Shown here: one piece after another, positions 1 to 7,017 of the stretch | Position numbering within the stretch: the stretch's first letter is position 1 | How the letters are laid out: every line of letters begins with the position of its first letter | DNA from: Treponema sp. UBA937 | GTDB taxonomy: Bacteria > Spirochaetota > Spirochaetia > Treponematales > Breznakiellaceae | Length of the DNA: 17,941 nucleotides | Assembly: GCA_002293455.1 (NCBI GenBank) | Contig: DBDH01000043.1 | Span: 1-17,941 of the forward strand | Direction: 5' to 3' | Position numbers and translations under genes: made by a program | The notes under the pieces: generated by a model | Databases searched by the model: none | What the model was told of the DNA's origin: nothing | What the model saw: the letters and a program-made list of their open reading frames with translations, nothing else

Positions 1-17
1 AAAAAAAGCTATCAAAT

Positions 18-137
18 GAGGCTGTTGCAAAACTCCAGATTTTGCAACAGCAACCTTTAAAAAATGCATGTTTCGCAGCCTTTAGGCGAGAAAATGCAGG
101 AGCTTGGGCAAAACTAACCGAGTTTTGCAACAAGCTC
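18..137. repeat. Compound palindromic element (nested inverted repeats)
   Basis: The outer ends, 18-35 and 120-137, are inverted repeats of each other (16 of 18 positions match). Each end is also half of its own hairpin. The left hairpin has a perfect 12-bp stem (21-32 with 40-51, 7-nt loop). The right hairpin pairs 101-115 with 121-136 around a 5-nt loop with one mismatch and one bulge. The shared core is TTGCAAAACT. The 50 bp between them contain no gene. A related single hairpin lies at 4205-4233. The arrangement resembles a REP/BIME-type or miniature inverted-repeat element. It lies directly downstream of the PilZ gene and could also protect or end that transcript, but no T-tract immediately follows either stem. 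Confidence 0.7.
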
Positions 138-147
138 TTACAATTCT

Positions 148-912
148 TCAGTTTAGTTCAGCGTCCATTTTTTCCTGCATACTGTTTTGCATAAACTTAC
201 GGATTCTCGTTTTCACATCCGGATCGATTCTAGCGGTAAAAAGGATAACGTAAATCTTACCTTCATCATCCTCGCGGGAGCCGAAAACAATACCGTCTGT
301 TTTCAAAAGCATCCCATGAAGTTTTATTTGAATGTCTTTAATCTGAACACCTTTCGTCAAATCCGGATCTTCCTCAAAAATGCAGGAAAGCCCAACCACA
401 CTTATATCATTGATTTGCCCGGTAATAAAACGATTGTCATACGGAATATTGATTGTCGTGAGGGAATCCCTGGGAAACGCAACACGGATAAATTTCCGGC
501 GGCCTTTCGCATCCAGGGTTTTAAGAATATTCGTAATTTGCGTGAGAATTTTTTCTATGTCAGATTTAACAGGTACAAAACCTGCCTGAACTTTAAGGAT
601 ATTGAGGTATTTCCTTTGCCTCTTTCCATCACTGCCGGAAGAAAGAATCCCGACAGAAACGTGCCATTCTTCCACTCTCATGATTCCCTGAATCCAGGTA
701 TCCCAATCCGGTTCGGACAATCCATCATCAATATTGACAAAAACAATGGACCCGGGATATTTTTTCAGCGCCGCTTTTAATTTTTTTTCATTGGAAGAAA
801 TATACACTTCATATTCAAGCTGAATGAGCTCCGGAATCACTTCGTTTTTAACCAGTACGGACGGGAAAAGAAAGAAGATTTTTTTACCAAGAATGTCTAA
901 CGATGTTCCCAT
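148..912 (-). CDS. PilZ domain-containing protein
   Basis: A 254-residue soluble protein with an N-terminal region of about 130 residues that I do not recognise and a C-terminal PilZ domain (about residues 137-245). The c-di-GMP-binding signature is visible: the RxxxR motif is R139 to R143 in RRKFIRV, and the DxSxxG motif is D169, S171 and G174 in NDISVVG. PilZ proteins of this kind bind c-di-GMP and relay the signal to motility, envelope or secretion machinery; the partner here is unknown. The N-terminal part (VFVNIDD, GILSSGSDG) has the alternating strand-helix look of a degenerate receiver-like fold, which is only an impression. The frame is open to a TTG at 939, but I chose the ATG at 912 because neither has a clear ribosome-binding site and TTG is rare. 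It follows the terminator of the upstream peptidase gene, so it probably has its own promoter, which I could not pinpoint. Confidence 0.85.
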   Translation of the reverse strand: MGTSLDILGKKIFFLFPSVLVKNEVIPELIQLEYEVYISSNEKKLKAALKKYPGSIVFVNIDDGLSEPDWDTWIQGIMRVEEWHVSVGILSSGSDGKRQRKYLNILKVQAGFVPVKSDIEKILTQITNILKTLDAKGRRKFIRVAFPRDSLTTINIPYDNRFITGQINDISVVGLSCIFEEDPDLTKGVQIKDIQIKLHGMLLKTDGIVFGSREDDEGKIYVILFTARIDPDVKTRIRKFMQNSMQEKMDAELN

Positions 913-948
913 AAAATTACTATAGGTTATAACAAGCAAGTTTACAAG

Positions 949-1017
949 AAAAAAAACCTAAGAACGGATAAAAAATGTTTTTTTCTGCGGAACCGTCCGC
1001 TTTTATCTTTTCTTAGG
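949..1017 (-). terminator. Rho-independent terminator of the C39-like peptidase gene
   Basis: A long stem pairs 957-973 with 1001-1017 (17 bp, two mismatches) and encloses a second small hairpin (987-991 with 996-1000). On the minus strand the outer stem is followed at once by eight T residues (complement of 949-956). The stop codon of the peptidase gene at 1013-1015 lies inside the stem. This separates the peptidase transcript from the PilZ gene. Confidence 0.85.
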
Positions 1018-2779
1018 GAACGTTTACCCTGGGGATAACAACCATGTCATTCCGCCGGAGAGAACGAAGGACTTCCCTGGATGCATAATAACGGTTCCGG
1101 CCTACCATGCTCAATTCATCAGCATGGCGGAAACTGTTAGCCCCCCAGTCATTGGGTATCGGGTCATGGATGACAAAATATTCGCCGTTCAGTGAATATC
1201 CTTTTATGACCACATAGTGCCCCACGGAATCGTTGTAATATTTTCCAAACAAATCATTACCCGGATTTGATTGAGTCATCCTGACCCCATCGGTATGGAA
1301 AAGAACAACCGCAATGTTACCCGCATCGATGATATTTTTGATATCATCTACCGTTCTCAACGGTTTGATGGATGCCCCGCTTACGCCCTGGCCGCGGATA
1401 ACGGGAAGGAGTTCTTCAAAACTTGTCCCGCCGTTGCCCTGCCATCCAATAGCCTGGCGCACCGATGAAACGGAAAAATATTTTCCCAGGGACCAGCCGA
1501 TAGCCATGGAAGCCGACGCGGGACCGCAGTTGGACGGCGTCCCGGTATTATGCTGCGTCCGGTACCAGTTATAATTTTCTTCCGGAAGATCGGCGTGCGC
1601 GGTTGGAATGGGGCTGACAAAGACAGAATAATACTGATCCGTTTGACTGGAATCCGTTATAGTTAGGCCGTAATAACCGGGTTTTTCAAAACGTATTTTC
1701 GTAAGAAATTGGTCGGATTCGCTTAAATCAAGGGGCGCCTCAGCGATGCTCGAAAAATGAGAGACCTTGGAAAGGGTCCCGTTCACCACAAAATAATCGT
1801 CCAGGGATGAAAGGGTAATAAATTTTGTTTGATTGAATTCTCCCGCTGAACTGGGATGCGGAACATCAACATACAGAGGATTGGATTTATATATCACTCC
1901 CGCGGAATCCCTGGCGGTAAGCCGGACCACGTAGGTTTTGGGCGCCGTATACTCATAGGTCGGATTCGGCCTGAATCCCCGTTTGCCGTCGCCAAAATCC
2001 CATTCAAAGGACTGCAAGGCATCCGGAGAAGGATCAAGAATAGCAAACTGAACGGTAATTCCCGATTCGTCCATATCACCGGACTGCCGGCTTTCAAAAG
2101 AAATTTGGACGTTTTTGATATTTGCTTTGACCGGTTCAGCTGCCTGGGGACGCGGACTCCTCGCCATTTCTTCCGCGGCGCCGGCCATATTGTCCAGGGA
2201 AGGGATGACTATGAGCGTTCCCACCCGGATATGGTTCGCGTTGGATATGTTGTTATAAAAAGCCAATAATTCATAGGAAATATTGTAGAAATAGGCAATT
2301 TCAGAAAGGGTTTCGCCCGGCCTAATTTGGTAATCCAAATCTTTTGACCGGTCCGCTTCCTGAAACCCCGTCCCGGTCAAGTACGTATTATCTTCAAACG
2401 CGGACAAAACAACCCAATCGTTTTCTTCGGACGGAAGCAAAACTACCGAGGATTCAATGCCGGAATTGGTATAACCGGAAGCCGCATTCGTTATGGCGGA
2501 GACTAAGTTTCCCGGGGGAAGTTCCGGCGAAGAAATAGCGAAAAAGACAATACACATGGAACCAATCAGAAAGGCCGCAAGACATGCCAAACCGGCGGCT
2601 TTAGGAATCATCGGGTTATTGCGGATTTGACCGGAAACAAAAAAGAAGAACTTTTTAACGGCATTTCCGGTAAAGGATACGAAAGAAAGGACTTTCAACT
2701 TTAAACAATCTTGAACTATAGAAACAAAAGGCCTTTTCCGCCGCTTTGCAGGTTTTTGGTTTTTTAGAAATGCGTCCAT
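1013..2779 (-). CDS. Membrane-anchored LysM-PKD-C39-like cysteine peptidase
   Basis: A 588-residue envelope protein. After a basic cytoplasmic N-terminus (KRRKR at 12-16) there is one membrane span (about 60-83). A LysM peptidoglycan-binding module follows (about 150-193, RPGETLSEIA), then a PKD fold (about 224-306, WDFGDG at 260-265), an unassigned linker, and a C-terminal papain-like domain of the Peptidase_C39_2 type (about 400-588). The likely catalytic set is C418 in SNCGPAS, H521 in GHYVVIKGY and D539 in HDP. The positive-inside rule places all modules after the span in the periplasm. Family knowledge points to a cell-wall-tethered peptidase or amidase, not to a bacteriocin exporter, since no ABC domain is attached. 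Substrate is unknown. The frame continues up to a GTG at 2872, but the ATG at 2779 has GGAGAG six bases upstream and the extra 31 residues look non-protein-like. Confidence 0.85.
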   Translation of the reverse strand: MDAFLKNQKPAKRRKRPFVSIVQDCLKLKVLSFVSFTGNAVKKFFFFVSGQIRNNPMIPKAAGLACLAAFLIGSMCIVFFAISSPELPPGNLVSAITNAASGYTNSGIESSVVLLPSEENDWVVLSAFEDNTYLTGTGFQEADRSKDLDYQIRPGETLSEIAYFYNISYELLAFYNNISNANHIRVGTLIVIPSLDNMAGAAEEMARSPRPQAAEPVKANIKNVQISFESRQSGDMDESGITVQFAILDPSPDALQSFEWDFGDGKRGFRPNPTYEYTAPKTYVVRLTARDSAGVIYKSNPLYVDVPHPSSAGEFNQTKFITLSSLDDYFVVNGTLSKVSHFSSIAEAPLDLSESDQFLTKIRFEKPGYYGLTITDSSQTDQYYSVFVSPIPTAHADLPEENYNWYRTQHNTGTPSNCGPASASMAIGWSLGKYFSVSSVRQAIGWQGNGGTSFEELLPVIRGQGVSGASIKPLRTVDDIKNIIDAGNIAVVLFHTDGVRMTQSNPGNDLFGKYYNDSVGHYVVIKGYSLNGEYFVIHDPIPNDWGANSFRHADELSMVGRNRYYASREVLRSLRRNDMVVIPRVNVP

Positions 2780-2785
2780 AACGAA

Positions 2786-2791
2786 CTCTCC
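2786..2791 (-). promoter_or_regulatory. Ribosome-binding site deciding the peptidase start
   Basis: GGAGAG on the minus strand, six bases before ATG 2779. The alternative GTG at 2872 has no purine-rich site, so this fixes the start at 2779. Confidence 0.75.
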
Positions 2792-2880
2792 GGAACATAC
2801 ACAAGAGGAAGCGGCAGTTCCTGTACCAGGATTCCCATCATTTTCAGTGCCATAAACTTCTTTCCTGTTCACTCATAAAA

Positions 2881-2897
2881 TATCGGAATATCCGATA
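2881..2897. repeat. 17-bp perfect palindrome upstream of the peptidase gene
   Basis: TATCGGA and TCCGATA (7 bp each) flank a 3-bp ATA centre. It lies in the gap between the PCMT stop and the peptidase gene, about 100 bp before the peptidase ATG. The short-spaced, AT-rich symmetric form is typical of a dimeric repressor operator. No matching regulator is identifiable in the window. Confidence 0.45.
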
Positions 2898-2956
2898 ATT
2901 ACTTTACATAACAGGAAATAACACCATACTATTTTACTTCCAATTCCTGTTTTTGT

Positions 2957-4156
2957 CTATACTTCCGGATCTCCTTCTTCCGCTTGATCCGTGCCGGAAG
3001 GTTCTTCGTTAAGATTATTTTCTTCAAGATTAACTTCCTCCAGCGGATTTTCAGGTTTTGACGACGGCGGTGGAGGCGGCGGCGGAACAGTAACCCTTTC
3101 CTCAGCGGGGGAAGTGCTGTACGACGTGCCGATTTCATCCCTAAAGGGAATAAAACTGACCCTTAGACCATTATACACATCACGCCTCGTAAGGGTAATC
3201 GCTCCGTCTTCGGCGATATCCTTCTTCACTTCCATTATGTATTGACGGCCCGGAGGTCCCAGAGGAAGAACCATGATTCCGCCGGGAGCCAGCTGCCTTA
3301 ACAAAGGCGGCGGGATATGATCGATAGAACAAGTAACGATAATCTTTTCAAACGGAGCGTATTTTTCCCATCCGTAATAACCGTCTCCCAGTTTCCGGTT
3401 GATAGAACCATAGGAAGGATAGGACTTTTCCCAGTCCCGGTACAACTGATCCGTTTCAACAAACAGAGGTTTGATGATCTCGATGGTATAAACTTCTTTC
3501 GTTAGATACGACAAAATAGCCGATTGGTAGCCCGATCCTGTACCGATTTCCAGTACTTTATCCCCCGGATTAATATCCAGGGTAGTGGTCATCATCGCCA
3601 CAACATCAGGATCGGTAATGGTCGCGCCATGACCGATGGGAAGCCAGGTATCCGCGTATTCCAGTCCTCTGTTACGCGCTCTGACAAAGTGCTCCCGGGG
3701 CGTTAAAAGGAATGCCCGGACATCTTCCGGCCGCTTGAGTTCCGAAGATCCAACAAAGGCCTGGGCAAGCTGCCATCGCTCCTCTAGAAAAACCGGCGAA
3801 TCATTGCGGTTGTTCCGCATCCAGGAAAGCCAGGCTTCTTTTGTCTCTATCGGCATTGACCGGGCCAACGCGGGGCCGTCGTACTTTTCGGCACCGGGGA
3901 GGGTTTCATATGCCAATCCGTATTCAGGACTGTCCACACCCATTTCCACCGCGAGTTTCGTTGCTTCCTGAACGGCCGACTGAGCGGCAACTTCTTCGTA
4001 TGACGCAACGCGCTCCGAGTTGGATGAAACAATGACAGGAAGGGTCAAGCCGAAAACAAATCCCCCGATCAGACCGGTTACCAGAATTACAATCAATATT
4101 GCCGGAATCGATTCTTGTAAAAACTTCACAGCGACACACCCAAAAACAATGATCAT
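2957..4156 (-). CDS. Membrane-anchored protein-L-isoaspartate O-methyltransferase-like protein
   Basis: A 399-residue protein whose central domain (about 145-330) is of the PCMT family, which uses S-adenosylmethionine to methylate and so repair isoaspartyl residues in damaged proteins. Visible motifs are LPIGHGATIT (172-181), the SAM-binding motif I VLEIGTGSGYQ (201-211), the acidic YTIEII strand end, and LAPGGIMVLPLG. Ordinary Pcm is about 210-220 residues. This protein adds an N-terminal hydrophobic span (about 17-43), a helical linker of about 100 residues, and a C-terminal low-complexity tail with seven consecutive prolines followed by a very acidic end. The frame runs upstream to a TTG at 4186. 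ATG 4156 was chosen because a possible promoter -10 at 4188-4193 would put the transcript start near 4181, inside the longer frame. I withhold the symbol pcm because the architecture departs from the enzyme of that name. Confidence 0.82.
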   Translation of the reverse strand: MIIVFGCVAVKFLQESIPAILIVILVTGLIGGFVFGLTLPVIVSSNSERVASYEEVAAQSAVQEATKLAVEMGVDSPEYGLAYETLPGAEKYDGPALARSMPIETKEAWLSWMRNNRNDSPVFLEERWQLAQAFVGSSELKRPEDVRAFLLTPREHFVRARNRGLEYADTWLPIGHGATITDPDVVAMMTTTLDINPGDKVLEIGTGSGYQSAILSYLTKEVYTIEIIKPLFVETDQLYRDWEKSYPSYGSINRKLGDGYYGWEKYAPFEKIIVTCSIDHIPPPLLRQLAPGGIMVLPLGPPGRQYIMEVKKDIAEDGAITLTRRDVYNGLRVSFIPFRDEIGTSYSTSPAEERVTVPPPPPPPSSKPENPLEEVNLEENNLNEEPSGTDQAEEGDPEV

Positions 4157-4187
4157 ATCCAGTCCAAGCCGGATGGTTACAGGCAAT

Positions 4188-4216
4188 AAAATATCCCATT
4201 ATGGAGCTTGTTGCAA
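4188..4216 (-). promoter_or_regulatory. Possible promoter of the PCMT-like gene
   Basis: On the minus strand TTGCAA (4211-4216) and TATTTT (4188-4193) are 17 bp apart, each matching four of six consensus positions. The -35 hexamer is part of the palindromic repeat at 4205-4233. The match is modest and no experimental support is possible here. Confidence 0.35.
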
Positions 4217-4233
4217 AAACTGAAGTTTTGCAA
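4205..4233. repeat. Single-copy relative of the TTGCAAAACT palindrome
   Basis: The left arm TTGCAAAAACT (4211-4221) pairs with AAGTTTTGCAA (4223-4233) with one bulged A. The preceding AGCTTG (4205-4210) matches the outer arm of the element at 101-136, although its partner on the right is missing. It is therefore a shortened or decayed copy of the same repeat, located between two divergently transcribed genes. Confidence 0.65.
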
Positions 4234-4288
4234 TTTCCTCTATGAACAAAAAATTACCTAATTCTTTTCGTATTCTATAACTATTTAC

Positions 4289-4317
4289 TTGATCTTGTCA
4301 ATGTTTGTGTATACAAT
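4289..4317 (+). promoter_or_regulatory. Possible promoter of the spermidine-synthase-like membrane protein gene
   Basis: TTGATC (4289-4294) and TACAAT (4312-4317) are 17 bp apart. The predicted transcript start falls at about 4324, next to ATG 4325, which also lacks a ribosome-binding site. A leaderless transcript would explain both facts. Confidence 0.4.
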
Positions 4318-4324
4318 AGTTCCT

Positions 4325-6838
4325 ATGAACAAGAGTTTCAGATTGATCGCCCTGTTTTTCATTTCCATCGCCGGTATTTCTTATGAGTTGTATGTAATGC
4401 GTATTTTCTCTGTAGGCGGATGGTCAAATTTTGGCTCCCTGGTTATTTCTACAGCGTTGCTTGGCATCGGTTTGTCCGGGATAATTCTTACGTTTCTGTC
4501 CGATTGGGTACGTCCCCGGACGGATATGCTGTTGTCGGTATGCTCTATCTGTCTGCCTCTGCTTATGGCGTTGGCGACAATTGTATCGCAGATGGTTCCG
4601 TTTAACCCGGTGTTTCTTGCTTCCGACTCCCGTCAGCTATGGTTTATCGGCGCATATTACATTATCTATGGTGTGCCGTTTTTCTTTGTTGCCGCGTTTA
4701 CCGGAATCGCCTTTGTCGCCCTTAGGGATGAAATCCAGAAAGTATATTTCTGGAACATGATCGGGTCCGGGGTCGGCGGGGTATTTATCATCATCTTTAT
4801 GTTCCTTCTGCCTCCTCAATACCTTATCCTTCCCATTCTGGGGCTGACGATTATGGGGGCTCTTTTTACATCGGTAAAGTGGGATGAATCGTCCCGGTCT
4901 TCCAGGTTTCCCGTGATTCCTCTTGTTGCATTGCTCGTGACAAGTCTTTCATCAATCTGTTTCACGTTTCTTTGGGGTGATATTCGGATATCGGATTATA
5001 AATCGATCAGTTATGTCCGTAATTACCCCGATTCAAAGCTGGTCCATCATTCCTACGGTCCTGGCGGGGAATACCATGTGTATGCTTCAAAGTATTTCCA
5101 TTTTGCTCCGGGCCTTTCGGATAACGCGGCGCTGAAAGTTTCCAGTATGCCGACCCAGCCGTATTGGGGACTTTTCATTGACGGATCCGGACCGATTGGC
5201 ATTATGGGCGCGCTCCAGGAAAATGAAAAAGCCTACATGGATTATCTGCCTATGGCGGCTCCCTATGTGACGTTTTCCAATCCCGACGTGCTTTTGGTAA
5301 ATCTTAGCGGAGGCATCAACGCGCAGATTGCCCGCTACAAAGGCGCCCGCAAAATCGATATTGTGGAACCTTCCTCGGAAATGATTGATCTTCTGAAAAA
5401 TGATCCTAATGTTTCCCGCTTTACCGGGAATCTTCTTACATCCGACAAGATTTCGATTATTCAGGGCGAACCCCGCGCTTTCTGCCTGGACAACCAAAAC
5501 GCTTACGATTTGATAGAAATCAGCCTAGTTGATTCCATCGGTCTTTCCGATTCGGGCGGATACGCTATTCACGAAGATTTTAAATATACGGTGGAAGCCT
5601 TTAAAGAATATTTTGCCAGCTTGAAACCGGACGGAGTTCTTTCCGTTACGGTGTGGGACCGGCTCAATCCTCCCCGGAACGTGCTGAAACTTCTTAATAC
5701 GATCATCGTGGCCATGAAAGAAGCGGGAATGCCCCAGCCTGAACAGAATATGTACGCTTTCGGCCTTTTTATGTCCACTTCCACTATTCTGATTAAAAAC
5801 GGCGCTTTCACGGAAGGGGAATTGTACGATCTTAACAATTTTGTAAAAACCCGTTCCTTTGAGTCCCTGTATGTTCCCGGCACGGACCTGGCTCAGCGGG
5901 ATCTTAATATCCTTATGGGAGCTTACCAGCAGCATTTTGGGGAGCATGATGATGATGTCGTGGAAAGTTTTACCAATGCCGATATGTACCGGGCTTCCAT
6001 TCCCGCGTTCTTTGCGGGTAACGCGGACGCCATTGAAGAACAATATATTTTTGACATCCGGCCTATCCGGGACAACCGGCCCTATTATTCCGGGTTCCTG
6101 AAATTAAATAAGCTGCCCATGTACATGGATCAAATTGAAGATATTTCAGAAGAGTGGGGATATTTGCTTCTTTTGGGAATGCTCTTCCAGGCTTGTCTCT
6201 TCGGACTCATTGTTATTGTAATTCCCGTGATCGGCCGCTGGAAAGAACTGTTTAAAAACCGGAAAGGAACCTTTGGGGTTATTCTGTATTATGCGGGACT
6301 TGGTCTTGGTTACATGCTGATTGAGATATTCCTCATTCAGCGGCTCAGTGTCTTCCTTTCAAACCCGACATATTCCGCCAGCATCGTTATCACGGTGATG
6401 CTTATCTGCTCGGCTTTGGGAAACCTGGTCAGCAGCGTTTTCAAAAAATACCGCACATGGGTTGTTCTTGCTGCGTGTATCATGGTTGCCGGCGGCCTCC
6501 TCTTTTATATACTTGGGCTGGCTGATTTCCTTGACCGCTATCACTCCGCGCCGCTTTTTGTCAGAGTCCTGGCGTCAATAGCGGTTATCGCCCCGACGGC
6601 ATTCTTTATGGGTATCCCTTATCCCAACGGATTGGACAGCCTCCAGGAAAACAAGCCCCACCTTCTGCCCTGGGCCTGGGGGATGAACGGCGGCCTCTCC
6701 CTTGCCGGAGGCGCCCTGGCCAGACTGCTTGTTGTATCCAACGGCTTCCCGGTGCTTTTGGCAATCGGGATGGGCGTATACATCATGGTGGGCTGTCTGT
6801 ACCGGGTTAACCTTAGTCTGGGAAAATCCGGCAAATAG
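4325..6838 (+). CDS. Polytopic membrane protein with embedded spermidine-synthase-like domain
   Basis: An 837-residue protein with three parts. The N-terminal part has about seven membrane spans (residues 5-216). The central soluble part (about 235-560) resembles a spermidine/spermine synthase or Rossmann methyltransferase. The C-terminal part (about 615-823) has six or so further spans and the motif GLGYMLIEI (660-668), which recurs in membrane-fused members of this superfamily. In the centre the strand-loop DVLLVNLSGGIN (321-332) sits where true spermidine synthases have GGGDG, and IDIVEPSSEMI (344-354) sits where the SAM-type ligand is usually held by an acidic residue. LVDS and LKPDGVLSVTVW fit the later strands. 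The glycine-loop degeneracy means polyamine synthesis cannot be assumed. Start: the frame is open to TTG 4289 and ATG 4301, but those overlap the likely promoter, so ATG 4325 is preferred. No symbol is assigned. Confidence 0.8.
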   Translation: MNKSFRLIALFFISIAGISYELYVMRIFSVGGWSNFGSLVISTALLGIGLSGIILTFLSDWVRPRTDMLLSVCSICLPLLMALATIVSQMVPFNPVFLASDSRQLWFIGAYYIIYGVPFFFVAAFTGIAFVALRDEIQKVYFWNMIGSGVGGVFIIIFMFLLPPQYLILPILGLTIMGALFTSVKWDESSRSSRFPVIPLVALLVTSLSSICFTFLWGDIRISDYKSISYVRNYPDSKLVHHSYGPGGEYHVYASKYFHFAPGLSDNAALKVSSMPTQPYWGLFIDGSGPIGIMGALQENEKAYMDYLPMAAPYVTFSNPDVLLVNLSGGINAQIARYKGARKIDIVEPSSEMIDLLKNDPNVSRFTGNLLTSDKISIIQGEPRAFCLDNQNAYDLIEISLVDSIGLSDSGGYAIHEDFKYTVEAFKEYFASLKPDGVLSVTVWDRLNPPRNVLKLLNTIIVAMKEAGMPQPEQNMYAFGLFMSTSTILIKNGAFTEGELYDLNNFVKTRSFESLYVPGTDLAQRDLNILMGAYQQHFGEHDDDVVESFTNADMYRASIPAFFAGNADAIEEQYIFDIRPIRDNRPYYSGFLKLNKLPMYMDQIEDISEEWGYLLLLGMLFQACLFGLIVIVIPVIGRWKELFKNRKGTFGVILYYAGLGLGYMLIEIFLIQRLSVFLSNPTYSASIVITVMLICSALGNLVSSVFKKYRTWVVLAACIMVAGGLLFYILGLADFLDRYHSAPLFVRVLASIAVIAPTAFFMGIPYPNGLDSLQENKPHLLPWAWGMNGGLSLAGGALARLLVVSNGFPVLLAIGMGVYIMVGCLYRVNLSLGKSGK

Positions 6839-6861
6839 ACAAAGCGCCGGCAGTGTTGTTT

Positions 6862-6903
6862 CAGGATGGCGGACCTTGTGGTTTCGCCATCCTGTCTATT
6901 TTT
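6862..6903 (+). terminator. Rho-independent terminator after the spermidine-synthase-like gene
   Basis: A perfect 10-bp stem (6862-6871 with 6885-6894) around a 13-nt loop is followed closely by a T-run at 6899-6903. It lies 23 bases after the stop codon. Confidence 0.85.
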
Positions 6904-6958
6904 AATACTTTGTGACGATTTTCATCTTTGTAAAAATATACATTTTTCCCGCGAACTC

Positions 6959-6987
6959 TTGCATAAAAATACAATTATTGGTACATT
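6959..6987 (+). promoter_or_regulatory. Possible promoter of the dapA cluster
   Basis: TTGCAT (6959-6964) and TACATT (6982-6987) are separated by 17 bp in an AT-rich stretch directly before dapA. The matches are four of six each, so this is only the best candidate seen. I see no riboswitch-like fold or attenuator in the roughly 110 bp between the terminator and dapA. Confidence 0.4.
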
Positions 6988-7017
6988 AAGGTTATAAATT
7001 TTTAGTTGGAGTGAAAA

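Noticed and set aside
18..137. Reading the palindromic element as an insertion sequence, attachment site or CRISPR remnant
   Set aside because: There is no transposase, no clear target-site duplication, and no regularly spaced direct repeats. Only nested inverted repeats are seen.
187..780. Open frame of 197 codons on the plus strand opposite the PilZ gene
   Set aside because: It is antisense to a gene with clear domain motifs, has no ribosome-binding site or recognisable motif, and its composition is that of a shadow frame.
2780..2872. Longer peptidase reading starting with GTG at 2872
   Set aside because: No ribosome-binding site, whereas ATG 2779 has GGAGAG at good spacing. The extension has no domain character.
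2910..2951. Inverted repeat AACAGGAA / TTCCTGTT after the PCMT gene as a terminator
   Set aside because: The loop is 26 bases and no T-tract follows on the minus strand, so it is too weak to call.
6904..7017. Lysine riboswitch or T-box leader before dapA
   Set aside because: The space is too short and AT-rich, without the stable helices those elements need.
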